Assembly (NCBI GenBank): GCA_022749755.1
Contig: CM040440.1
Location: 7,365,269-7,429,268, forward strand
Reading direction: 5' to 3'
Source of the DNA: Azadirachta indica
Lineage: Eukaryota > Streptophyta > Magnoliopsida > Sapindales > Meliaceae
DNA length: 64,000 nt
In this document: positions 50,101 to 64,000 of the stretch, in pieces
Layout of the letters: the number at the start of each line of letters is the position of its first letter
Position numbering within the stretch: the stretch's first letter is position 1
The notes under the pieces: model-generated
What the model was told of the DNA's origin: nothing
Database searches by the model: none
The model's input: the letters and a program-made list of their open reading frames with translations, nothing else
Made by a program: the position numbers and the translations under genes

Positions 50101-53100
50101 TTAGCATCCTGCAATGGTATGAGAAAGCCTGACCTTCTCCTTGGTTTATGGGAATAGATGATTCCCCTCCATGTTTTATCACATGCCTTTGTCAGAGAAA
50201 AACCTCAGGGAATGCCTGTTGTGATTTCTGATACATCAGTATTATCCTTCTGTGGTTTTTGGAATATGCCTTAGTTTATTTTCTTTTGTTTTCTTTTGTT
50301 TTTTATACCACTTTATCATTGTTTTTAAGAAAAATCTGGTTACTGGCCTGTTGAGAGCCCTATTTGCAATGCCAATAGAAATCCCTTTGTTGCCAACAAT
50401 TCCATTTGAAGAGGCAGATGCACTGAGCTTTGTTTGGTATAATAATCGAGTTTCTGTGATCTCTAGAACAGAGTGCCTTTGCATATTTTGAGATTGGGCT
50501 AAAAACATTAACTGAAGAATTTGTTTAAAAAAGCTATATCAATAACGAAGGAGTGTTAAGGGCATTGAGAAGATGATGCATGAGAGGTTTCTTATTTAAT
50601 ATATTTGTTGCGGCTAAGCAACGTGAGAGGTTTATGATCCTGAGGCAGTTAGGCATGTTATCTAGTACTCATAGCAATTTGTAGATATTTTGGACATATT
50701 AGTGCATGTTAAAAGAGTCACACTACAAGAATCAACTTCTTTGATCAGTTGTTTGGGGAGTTCAAAGTGAATAGTGTAGGGGGGGGATGGGGTTGGGGAC
50801 TGCTGTTGGACCTTACATGGTGGCTAGGAAAGTCATTATATTTTAATATCTTAGGTAGGTGGCCGCAAAGGGATTTGAGCTCTTTTCCTCTTGGGGTTTG
50901 TTAATGTTCATTGTTGAAGATACAATTTGATGTTCATTTTAGTGGGAGGGATGTTGATTAGATAGGAAACCAGTTTAGAGCAAGAAAGTCGGAGAAAATC
51001 TAGAAAGGGAGGAAAAAAAATAAGAAGAATATAGGGAGAAACCAATATCTTGATTCAATAATTCAGAATTCCATCATCAAAGTCTTCCTTAATATTGAGG
51101 CCAAAGAACCGATAATAGGAATATAGAAATTTACTCCTATTAATTGACACAAATTTTACTCAAATAAGAAACGAGCATATTGCAAAAGAAATATAACCCA
51201 ATAAAGTAACAAAATAAGACCCAAACAAGCTAAATGAAACCTAATCAAACTGGAATAGTATACATAAAAATTACTCCTAGTAAGCCTAGTTTTTCCTACA
51301 TCATGATATCTACTACGAACTTTAGAAAAAATAAACTGCACTAGGTTGGGAAGGTTCCTCGGCCATTTGTTTCAGGCTTTGCTTGTACTGCATCCTTGAT
51401 CCTCCATCTTGATGCAGTTTGTTAAGGTGGAAAGTTATGAAGTTCATTTTATTGCTTCATTTCTTTTGTAGTTTCCTTTGGCAATTTACAAAATCAAAAT
51501 TTGTTGTTGCTAATTTTTTGCATTTCCATGACTGATCTTGCTTGTTTTTGCTGTTATCTATTGTGCAATGATACTTTTGAGTTGATAATTTGGCATCTGA
51601 TAGAAGATTAACTTTAATCAGTCTGGGGTGGAGAATTCACTGTTATTGCTTGGGGATTAAAATAGCAGCTTTCTACAGTTATTCTGCAGGAAACTGACCT
51701 CCAAAATTGCCCTTTTTTCTTTGAATTTTTATTTTGTTAAATTTTCATTCCTTTTGTGAGTAGTTTGATTTTTGGGCATTTTACTTTTGAAATTGATGGT
51801 CCTAAATTTCGTTGCTCTTTTTACTAGAATGCAGTTCTAGCTTTGGATTCTTCGGCTCTAGATATTGACCAGGTTGAGAATCTGATCAAGTTCTGTCCAA
51901 CTAAGGAAGAAATGGAAACACTGAAGGTAACGAAAACATTTATACCGTTTATATGTGCATGTATGTATGGCAGGGTTGTATCTTGCTTCTAATGTGATTC
52001 TTATTTTTTTTGTGGGTCTTGATTGGAAAGCAATATCTGCATTTCTACATACTCTGTAATCAGTTATGAAATAGTGTACTTAGATCATTTTCTTCTCTGT
52101 GAAAATTGAATCACAGTACAGCAAAAGCTATATCAACTGTGATGATTAGCTGTCTTCTGCTTGTATAATTCTTTCCATGTGGTTCCTTATTTTCTACTTT
52201 GATTTGTTCAAGGAAGGATATTGTCAGTTAATGATTACAATAGTTTCGCTGAACTGCAATTCTAGTTTTTACTAGGTGGGTAGGAGTTAAATGTGCTAAC
52301 TTATATACGCATACTTCAGTCACAAAATTCTTTTCCAAGTTGGTGTATCTATTACCATTATTATAATCTGAAAGTTAGTGACATAGCTATATTATAGCGT
52401 TAAGTGAAACAATGATTTTCTTTTGAGCAGATAAGTAATGCGAATGTATAATCCTTTGATCCAAGATTCAAGCTCACATGATCTATGCTATATATTTAAT
52501 AAATTGTAGATCAACTTTGTGGTGAAAGTATATAAACTCTTAATATTCTTTTGTCTTGAAAACAAATGTTCTTGTTTACTTGTCTTACATGTTACTGTCT
52601 GTATTTTCAGAATTATCAAGGTGACAAGGAAATGCTTGGAAAGTGCGAACAGGTACATTCAGATGCCTTCTGTTTTTAAAAGCCATTATGGTCAATTTAA
52701 TTAGAAAAGAGAGGGTCTCAAGGGTCAAATCTGAAGAGGTTTAACTAGGATTAATTTGGAGGTTGAACTCTGACACTATTGTGACATAATGAATGCAGAT
52801 GTAAAATGCTAAAATAGGAATCTCAGTGATCATAATTGTATGGTAAAATGCATATAAAGTACTATGGAGCAGATCACCCAGAAAAGAACAAATTCTTACA
52901 TGTAGTTTTTTGTGGATGGATCTTAATTCTCACAATAACCCAACTGGCATTAAAACACCCAGGATGGGTTGGTGAATCATGATAGCTGAACTGGTTTTCT
53001 ATTTTCTGGGCGAGCTGATTGTGGCAGCTGGGATTCTAAAAACTAGCTTATGCAACTATGTTGAATTTGTGCAAGTCTATAATTTGATTACTAATAAACC

Positions 53101-56100
53101 TTTTATTCTATATTCCGTCAGTTTTTCCTGGAGCTGATGAAGGTTCCACGTGTAGAATCCAAGTTACGAGTATTTTCGTTTAGAATCACCTTTTCTACTC
53201 AGGTATATTTCTAGACAATTTGTAAATATAAGTGCTTGCTATTGTTAATTCTCAATATTTTGTACTTACTTTTTGATTTTGCTAAGGTTGATGACTTAAG
53301 ACGTGACCTGAATACGATTAATGAGGCTGCTAGGGAGGTAATGATAGAATTAGTGTCCTTGTTGTGTATATGAACATACATGTTTATTGCATCTTAAATG
53401 TCTTACTCATATTTCAGGTAAAAGAATCTGCGAAACTGCGTCAGATAATGCAAACAATTCTTACACTGGGAAATGCTTTGAATCAAGGCACTGCACGAGG
53501 TACTGTTTGTTGATTTTAAAATTGAATCACGTACAAGTTTGCTGCAATTTGCCTGTAATGCCTCTTTAATTTTTATTACTGTCATTTGTTTCTTTAATTA
53601 CTTTTCTATTGCAGGAGCTGCTATTGGGTTTAAATTGGACAGCCTTCTCAAATTATCCGATACTCGTGCCAGAAACAATAAAATGACTCTAATGCATTAT
53701 TTGTGCAAGGTAGAATTGTTATACTTTAAAGTTTCAACTATATATCTGGATCATGAGTTGAAACTTTTGGTAGCCAAACTTGCCCATTGTTGGTGGTCAT
53801 GTCAATTTTTATTTTCTTATTAGCCTTAGTGAATCCTGGTTTAACGACTGTCCTGGAAAGCTTAGCCTTTATCTCCGTGCTTTTCTCATAATTTCATTGT
53901 TTGATGTCTTAAGAATTGTAATTATTCAAAGTACACAAGAAAATGTTGTGCTATTTAATAGGCCTAGCTGCTGCATACAATATTGACCAATGTCAATGTC
54001 TTAGGTTTGACATGCTTTAGTGGCAATCTATATTGATCCATAAAAGACTGAGGTTATTATTTAGAGAATAAAAACTTGAATTGCCTCAAAAAGCTCGCTG
54101 GTTCAAGTGGTGTTCAAACTCCTCTTATAATAAAACCAAGCTTGTGCTTTGTTTTCCAAACTCAGTGGTGCTTGATCCAGGCTTCAACTTTGACCAAATT
54201 ATTTCAGCTGAGCTTGCAATTAACTATGCTACTTAACTCCGCCTATTCAAGTGTTCATTTTGTCTAGTGCCATATAAAAATTCATGGAGGCAGATTGACT
54301 TAGTTGTGTTTGGCAATATGATTGTAACTAGTATAAAGCATTTATCCTAGGTTGTTTGATAAAATTGAACGCTTGTTGCTCTAAATATTTCCCTTCCACC
54401 ATCTGTCGTCCAATCTCATGAGAATCAAGCCTGGTGGGCCCCCCTTAACTTGTTCCTAGGCAGCTAGTCCTGAGCAGCCCCCTGCATAGCTAAATGCTGC
54501 AAAGCAGAACACACTTTTCTGGATATGTTAGGTGAGGAAGTGGCTAAAATGGTTGGAAGTAGAAAGTAATTTTGCAATTGTATGCAAAAGAGTATATGGT
54601 CTAGGGATTGGAAAAATTACCAGGGAAAAGAAAAAGGAAGAGACGGGTGGGAACTAACCTTTTTAGGTTTAGCTATGCATAGGTAAGTAATCAGCCTAAC
54701 CTTTCGGTTCGTGACCTTGGTAGTTGATTTGGTCATTGGTTTTCTAATTTAATTATTCATTGAGAATTATCTAAGAGGTATTTGTTAATTTCGTATACTG
54801 TTAGAATGGGATGTCCTTTGAGTATTGAGTCTTTTGGAGAGTAATGAGTGCATTTTTGTGGGACAAGTTATGCAAGTTTAAGTAAGATGGGTTTCTCCTA
54901 GGTCTTTTAGAGAGCTGTCCATGGAGGGTTTATTTGTGTTTGGAATTGGAAACAGGGATAAAACACTGGGGAGGTATGCTGGTGCATTTCTTTTTTGGTG
55001 ATTTGGCTAAATATAGTATGCTCATGTGAGGCCTTGGATAGGGTAGCTAAACCAGTGTGAGATGGTTAGACCAGTAGTCTTTGTTCATGCCAACTATGCC
55101 AAAATCTCAAACCATTCCAAATTTGGGATAATCTAGGAGTATGCCACTGCAATTATTTAGTTGTAGAATATGACAAGGTTATTTATGCTAAAAATCTTGC
55201 AAGCATAAAAAGCATTGTACCCATGGCCAAATAATTTTGTCAATAGGTAACAGAACTTGTGATGCATTATTATTTGTGTCTGTGTTTGAACTCTTATTTG
55301 CATTCATGTACAAATAAATCAACTAATTTAATGAATATTATTGGGTGAAACTATGAAAACATTTCATACCGCTAAATGATTAATTGGGATAAATTACATG
55401 CTCTACTTGTGACTTTTATCCAGATTCTTTTATGTACACACGTACATTAAACTTTTATGCAGATTCTCTTATGTACACACGTACACTAACTCCCCAGATT
55501 TCTTGTACAATATTATTTTATTTCACCTTTTCATTTCAATGCTTGGTGATTACATGCCTGTGCTGCTTTTGATTTTGTCCGAAGCTGAAACTGTGTGTAG
55601 TTCTTATGCCTTGAATTGTGATTTAGTGGTATTCTAAACTTTTTGCTGAGGTTGAATTACCTAAAGGTAGTTTGTCTATGGTCCATTTGGTTTGGTTGTT
55701 TGTGGATGTAGTATTGTTCTTAGCTTCCTCCAAGTGGTTTTTCTGTATATGTCCTTTGTTTGTCTGGCTGCTGTGATTTTGTCCGAAGCTGAAACTTTGT
55801 CAGTTCTTATACTTTTTTGTAGTGTTTGTTGCCCATTCTTTTTAATACTCATTTCATGATTATAATGTCTCCTCATTTGTAATTTCTCTTCAGTATATTT
55901 GGAGTAAGAATAGTTATTCATGCGCTGCCACATTTATCCTTTTCTTTTCATTAGCTTCTTGCTGAGAAAATGCCGGAGTTGCTTGATTTTGGCAAGGATC
56001 TTGGTCATTTGGAAGCTGCCTCAAAGGTGTGCTTCATCTATTTTTTGTTATGATTAACTTGTTAATAGTTTAGTCCCTCTAGCTGACAGCCAATTGTGTG

Positions 56101-58123
56101 CACTTGTTTCCACTAACTTTATCTTCATATCAAATGACAGATTCAATTGAAAACTCTGGCTGAGGAAATGCAAGCTGTAAGTAAAGGTCTTGAAAAAGTT
56201 GAGCAAGAACTAACAGCTTCAGAAAATGATGGTGCTATTTCTGTGGGCTTCCAAAAGGTGACTAATGATAATGATACATTTTACTTGATTGAAATATCTT
56301 GTCTAGATAAATAATAAAAATAAACCAAATAATTTAAAAACCCAACAAAGAATGTCTTCCTTTCAGGTTACACTTATTAGATTTGTTCAAATACTCTGCT
56401 TATAATCTCTTTCAACCGTTCTGTATATTTTTTTTGGGTTTTTTTCTTTGAACATTAAGTAGTCACAAAGCATCTGACCTATAAATATGGGATGCTGGCC
56501 GATTTTCGCTCATTCATGGGCAATAGTCATCACACAAGTACTAAAAACTTTGGAGGTTTTTTTCCCTTCTTGTCTAATAAAATACATAGTGCGTGGGCAT
56601 AATTTTTTCAAGATGGTTTGGTCTAGTTGCCTTAATGTGAATTAATTTTTTGAAGTAAATTTCATGGGAAGGAAATGGTCAAAATGTCATTTTCCATCAA
56701 ATGTTATTCTTGATAGTAAAGTGGTCCTCTTGAAGTTTTGTTAACCAACATTGTCTAGTTGATCATGAACTAATTAGGTCTGGGGACCTCATTGCTACTT
56801 TCAGAATCCTAAGAGTTTATTACTTCTTGAAACCTGTGGTTTATGTGTAAGTCAAAGATATCAGGACCCTCAGCATAAACATCGCATATATGGCCGGCCT
56901 CTTTCTCTCAAGATAACAATTTATGGGATTATATGGATAAGCACCTATATTTGAGGTGTGCCAAGTTATAATGGGCTTCTTATTTTGAGTGTGAGATGTG
57001 CCTGGTACAAGATGCATTATTGAGCCCCATTCTTTGACATGATGGTAGAGAAGAAAACAGAGAAAATAGAAAGGGAGGGAAGACAGAAAGTAGGGAGAAT
57101 CACAAGAAATTGGTTGAGGGGGAAATCCATTATCTTTATTCCAACAATCACAGTCATGCAAGTCTACTTAATAACAAGTCTTATAGCCCAATTTATAGTG
57201 GTCAGTTTGTGAACAAAATAGGAATGTAGAAATTTAATCTAAATGAGGAAGAGATCTATTGTAATGATTAACCTAAATTCTACCCAGATAAGATAAAGTA
57301 CAAATCAAATTCGATTTAAACAAGTAATAAAATACGGCTGAATGAAGTAAAATAAAACTTAATCCAACTGAGGTAAGAAACAAGAATATACTACTAAACA
57401 AGCATGAACTGTCTTGCATCACGTGGGCTTTTGGTGATCAGGACTAAAAATGTAATGTAGCATGCCAAAACTTGTGTTCTGTGGCAGAACTTCTGTCAGA
57501 GACCTATGCGTGAATATATGAACTTCCTATTTTTCAGGTGCTCAAGAATTTCCTTGATACTGCTGAAGCTGAAGTGAGGTCACTTATCTCTTTGTATTCT
57601 GAAGTGGTAAATCTCCAAGGTGTCAATTCTTTAATAGTTACCAAAGTTATCTGCTGGTTTTCATACCAAGAATGCACTGTCTTGTAGGGGAGAAATGCAG
57701 ATTCACTATCCCAGTACTTTGGGGAGGATCCGGCTCGATGTCCCTTTGAGCAAGGTTTGATATGATTTGGTTTACTCCATTTCCTCTGATATGGAATAAC
57801 TGCCAAAATGTTTTGTACCTTCCATGTGACTATTCATTATACTTTATATTATCGTTTACGTAAATGATGCAATTTCCTTGATTTCTTCCCTGTAAATGGA
57901 CACTTTCAATCTCCTAGTTATCATGATTACATTGCATGTATTTATCAACTGGCGATCCTTCATGGTTGCAGTGACACAGATCTTGTTCGTTTTTGTCAAG
58001 ATGTTCAATAAATCGCGAGAGGAGAATGAACGGCAAGCTGATGCTGAGAAGAAAAAACTGGAGAAGGAAGCCATTAAAGAACGGGCAGCAGCTAATTTAT
58101 CTGCAAAGAAAGATAGCAAATGA
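44198..58123 (+). CDS. FH14: Class II formin with PTEN-like and C2 domains (FH14-like)
   Basis: Nucleates actin; Arabidopsis FH14 also binds microtubules and acts in spindle and phragmoplast organisation. Seventeen exons in phase, 1271 aa (FH14 is about 1230): 44198-44270, 44378-45081, 45167-45388, 45604-47297, 47688-47811, 49661-49732, 51828-51926, 52611-52652, 53122-53202, 53287-53337, 53418-53499, 53615-53709, 55955-56026, 56141-56257, 57538-57606, 57688-57754, 57972-58123. Order: PTEN-like domain about 1-190, C2 domain about 200-340, acidic linker, FH1 about 512-835 with many polyproline tracts, FH2 from about 867 (SLKPLHWVKV, LTLGNALNQGTARGAAIGFK), charged tail. The phosphatase loop reads HCERGGWP (126-133): Cys127 remains, but Pro takes the place of the catalytic Arg, so activity is unlikely. 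Loss of that Arg fits a membrane-targeting role proposed for plant class II formins. Introns 6 and 14 hold related repeat copies. Confidence 0.93.
50952..51303 (-). repeat. Possible solo LTR in formin intron 6
   Basis: A 352-bp block starts TGTTGATTAG and ends CCTACATCA. It carries purine-rich sequence at one end and T-rich, promoter-like sequence on the minus strand. It shares several blocks with 57040-57421, for example AATAGGAATATAGAAATTTA here against AATAGGAATGTAGAAATTTA there. I see no clear target-site duplication, so the boundaries are tentative. Confidence 0.4.
55412..55489. repeat. Tandem duplication, period 39 bp, in formin intron 12
   Basis: ACTTTTATCCAGATTCTTTT at 55412 recurs as ACTTTTATGCAGATTCTCTT at 55451. 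Each copy is followed by ATGTACACACGTACA. It is a simple local duplication inside a 2.2-kb intron. Confidence 0.8.
57040..57421 (-). repeat. Second copy of the LTR-like repeat, formin intron 14
   Basis: About 380 bp starting TGATGGTAGAG and ending TTGCATCA, in the same orientation as the copy in intron 6 and diverged from it. Shared order: purine-rich AGAAAATAGAAAGGGAGGG, then the AATAGGAAT..TAGAAATTTA block, then AAACAAG and TAAAAC-type stretches. No target-site duplication is seen. Confidence 0.4.
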
Positions 58124-59128
58124 TATCGATGAGTCATGACTTAATTGTCATATTCAGGAGCAGACTCTTTAATCAACATCAAAGGATATGGTGACAGCCC
58201 GCAAGTATATCCACAAGAGGTGGAATAAGGATTCGTTTTGTTAATTATATTCCCAAAAGTGCAGGCCAACTTCATGCTGTAGGAGGTGACTTGTACATAA
58301 ATCACTTGTCACCCAGGAATAGAATGCTGATCTTTCACCAATTTGATGTTGCATTCACCGGGGTGATGCTTTCTTCAATGCTGGCTCCAATGTCTATTTT
58401 GCTCCAGAGAACTAGAGAATGTCAAGGCATTTCCTTTGAAATTTGCCATCGGTGCTCAAAAAAGTCATTTAGTCTCTGCCTAAATAAATATTTACAGCTG
58501 TATATAGTACAGAAAATGGAAAATCCTATCAACTGGAAACCTGCTTTATATGCATCCCGATCCCCATCTTTCAAGGGTGGAAAAATGTGTTATAGAATTT
58601 TACAGTGGCAGCTATGGTACTATTAGAGTCTCCACAGTTAATTGTGAATCAGCTTGCACATTTTGTAGAAATTAATGGGTCAATATATTTTCTGTGTATT
58701 AAGTTATTGATTTGTGAGTATTGTAATGGTGTGGTATCCTAAAATTTCACCATACCGAATTTTATTCAAGTGCTAGCTATACAGTTGCTTATCTGGCCAT
58801 GCAAAGGGTGACTTATGCTGATGCCAAGGGTGTTGTGATTGAGGTATTGTCGAGGTTGTTTTGGAACAGAATCGAATAGAATTACTTACTGCCAACAAGG
58901 TATTAACATGTTTTATACCACATTGTTTTTAAGATTACATGCAGTAGCAGAGATGCACATCAAAGAAGAGCCTATGCTCTAGAGTTCACAAATGCTAAGC
59001 AAATCCTGAATTTATGTCACTTATAATTGAGAATCTGATGAATTTTATACACTTGAATAGCAACAATGCAGGATACATATATATAAAAGGGAACATTAAA
59101 ATCCAGTGCTTCGAGCAAAACATGCAAA
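58124..59128. other. Convergent spacer between formin and DUR3
   Basis: The two genes end toward each other, so this kilobase should be mostly their 3' UTRs. Frames here (for example 58291-58626) have no recognisable domain. No RNA gene or repeat of note is seen. Confidence 0.6.
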
Positions 59129-62007
<2,879 letters not shown>

Positions 62008-63034
62008 GATCTTTTGGACTTCACTTCTCAATTTCTTTCTTGCTTTCCATTATACTCTTATGTACAGATCAATATTACGTTACGTGCAGTGTTACGGATA
62101 TTCAGAGGCTGGTTTCTTGTCACGACCGTAAACACTGCTTAGTATCTTTGGAAAGTGAGGAATCCATTGGATGATAAATGACAGCAAATATGGTAATAAT
62201 TTTTTTTTTATTGTTAATGTTGTTTTGTTTCTGATTAAAAACGATTAATTCAATTTTGTTTTCCTTTGATTTGACATCAAGACCAGGCATAAGCCTATCA
62301 TTAGCGTTTGAAATATTTGATTTTGATTATTAAAGCTGGATGGGCTGGCATATTCCCTTTGACTCTAGTGATTCTCGAGTCAATCATCCAGCCAGACAAG
62401 GAATCTCCATTTTTCTACCCCCGAAAATTTGGTATATGAATAGAGTTCTACAACGTCGTTCTCCTGCAATTAATAATGTACTCGTAAATTATTTACATAA
62501 ATTCATTCATATTAGCTGTTCAGAGTAATGAGATGAGAGTGAATAAATAAATACATAAATGGTCTGTTCAATTGGCTAATAGATTATATATTATACATTA
62601 AATTTTTCCTTGAATGAGTCATCATGTTTACTTGATTAATTTTATATTTTGCCAACAAAGATAAAGGTCAAATAATATAAACTCAAATTATCTCTTCCCT
62701 TCTCTCTATCTAAATTAAAGCAAGTAGCAACGTCAACAGCATGAATACTAATCAAATTGTTGCTGTCCTAAGAGTCGTATGATATTGGTATAGTTAAACA
62801 CAGCCACCAGCATTGACCGTCAAGAAAAGACCTACGAAGTTTCAGACCAATTAATGGAACATGAGTGTCCAACAAGACTTGAGACTTCCCAAGTCTTCCT
62901 TACTTTTTCTTCCTCTTTCTGTTTGGCTGTTTCCTCCCCATAAATTGCGGAAAAATCTTCGCTCCATTACATAGCCACTTGGTACTATTGCAAAACTTGT
63001 TGAATTATTTCTTTAATAAGATTCTGTTCTGATA
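62008..63034. other. Divergent promoter region between DUR3 and AOX
   Basis: About 1 kb between two divergent starts, so both promoters must lie here. CATAAATT at about 62939-62946 sits some 90 bp before the AOX start and could be its TATA-type element. On the minus strand, AGTATAATGG near 62050-62059 lies about 45 bp before the DUR3 start. No gene or repeat is seen. Confidence 0.45.
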
Positions 63035-64000
63035 ATGATTAGTTACCGCACTACAGCCGTTTTATCCAGGTCGTTTCTGCGGCAACCGGGCCTTTATTCC
63101 CTGGTCTCGTTGACCGCGATAGGTCGCACTGCCACCACCGAAACCTCGGCCGGGCTCAGTCCTGTATGGATACGGAATTTGAGTACTTCAGCTTCTTCTG
63201 CTGCGGGCTTGCCCAAAGATAAGACAGAGGAGAAGCAGGCGTCGACATTAAGCTCTGATAAAAAAGACGATACTAAGATCATCGCTAGCTACTGGGGCGT
63301 GGCACCAGCTAAGATAACCAAGGAAGACGGTTCTGCCTGGAAATGGAATTGCTTCAGGGTGCGTATACATAATTTAATCAATCATTTCGTGTGTCTGTAT
63401 GATAATTGTCCAACCTGAATGATTGAGGTTGCTATGTATTACAGCCATGGGAGACCTACACACCAGACGTCTCCATCGACGTGAAGAAGCACCACAATCC
63501 AGTCAACTTCACAGACAAATTCGCTTACTGGACAGTCCAAGCTCTCAAAGTCCCGACCCATTTGTTCTTTCAGAGACGGCACATGTGTCACGCCATGTTG
63601 CTAGAAACGGTAGCCGCTGTTCCTGGAATGGTCGGATGAATGCTCTTGCACTGCAAATCACTCAGAAGATTCGAACACAGCGGCGGTTGGATCAAAGCCC
63701 TGCTAGAAGAAGCCGAAAACGAGCGCATGCATTTGATGACATTCATAGAACTATCCAATCCGAAATGGTACGAACGAGCCCTTGTATTCGCAGTACAGGG
63801 AGTGTTTTTCAACGCATACTTCCTAGCATATTTGGCCTCTCCGAAACTTGCTCACCGCATAGTAGGCTACTTGGAAGAGGAAGCAGTGATATCTTACACT
63901 GAGTTTCTCAAGGATCTGGACAATGGCACCTTCGAAAATGTTCCAGCGCCTGCAATAGCCATTGATTACTGGCGGATGCCTCAGAATTCAACGCTCCGAG
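63035..64000 (+). CDS. Alternative oxidase (AOX1D-like), partial, with an in-frame TGA
   Basis: Mitochondrial inner-membrane di-iron ubiquinol oxidase that bypasses complexes III and IV. Exon 1 is 63035-63358: a Ser/Arg-rich transit peptide, then IIASYWGV and [13 protein letters not shown]. Intron 63359-63444 is GT-AG. Exon 2 runs from 63445 past the window edge. Visible marks: both regulatory cysteines (NCFRPWETY and RRHMC), the first iron-ligand helix [30 protein letters not shown] with its E-x-x-H, and [12 protein letters not shown]. Codon 63637-63639 is TGA where the family has Gly in MVGGMLLH; the frame is intact on both sides, as after one GGA-to-TGA change. Translation would stop before most of the di-iron site. 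The intron normally found between FFQ and RR is absent. This is a recent pseudogene, a null allele or a sequence error. The AOX1D assignment is inferred from Arabidopsis synteny. Confidence 0.85.

Noticed and set aside
54300..54620. Possible SINE or MITE in formin intron 12
   Set aside because: GC-richer patch with repeat-like wording, but no A/B box pair, tail or inverted ends could be identified.
63637..63639. TGA in AOX read as selenocysteine
   Set aside because: Land plants lack the selenocysteine insertion machinery, and the family residue here is Gly, so recoding is not a reasonable explanation.
63423..63902. 159-codon plus-strand frame over the AOX exon
   Set aside because: It is the wrong frame. 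It starts inside the intron and its protein resembles nothing, while the AOX frame matches the family on both sides of the TGA.

Overview
The window is nuclear DNA of a dicotyledonous plant. The genes have many AT-rich introns with GT-AG borders, the spacers are strongly AT-rich, and every protein I could rebuild belongs to a plant family. Gene content and order suggest a rosid. I cannot name the species; a woody rosid such as Citrus is only a guess. Exon coordinates below were assembled by hand from splice sites, reading phase and family similarity.

Layout, left to right: (1) 1-4.6 kb, AT-rich spacer with promoter-like motif clusters but no gene I can support. (2) 4.57-5.74 kb, plus strand, intronless F-box/kelch gene of the KUF1/SKIP25 type. 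(3) 7.4-10.1 kb, minus strand, three-exon phytochrome-interacting ankyrin-repeat gene (PIA type). (4) 12.1-26.1 kb, plus strand, 20-exon RecQ helicase (RECQL2 type, 713 aa), with a 1.15-kb miniature LTR retrotransposon in intron 17. (5) 27.5-28.7 kb, plus strand, intronless MOS2-like G-patch/KOW gene that lacks the first KOW region. (6) 28.7-34.6 kb, a spacer with a probable LINE remnant. (7) 34.6-36.0 kb, plus strand, four-exon 10-kDa acyl-CoA-binding protein. (8) 38.1-41.3 kb, minus strand, four-exon coiled-coil protein of unknown function. (9) 44.2-58.1 kb, plus strand, 17-exon class II formin of the FH14 type (1271 aa; PTEN-like, C2, FH1, FH2). (10) 59.1-62.0 kb, minus strand, nine-exon DUR3 urea transporter with one GC-AG intron. 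(11) 63.0 kb to the window end, plus strand, alternative oxidase cut by the window edge and carrying an in-frame TGA.

The genes do not form one pathway. They look like an ancestral chromosome block. As I recall the Arabidopsis gene numbers, KUF1 and RECQL2 are neighbours there, FH14 and ACBP6 are neighbours, and AOX1D and MOS2 lie further along the same chromosome; the PIA and DUR3 homologues are elsewhere. I see no convincing novel multi-gene system. The observations most worth checking are the stop codon inside an otherwise intact alternative oxidase frame, the miniature LTR element with an internal array of small palindromes, and the shortened MOS2-like protein.
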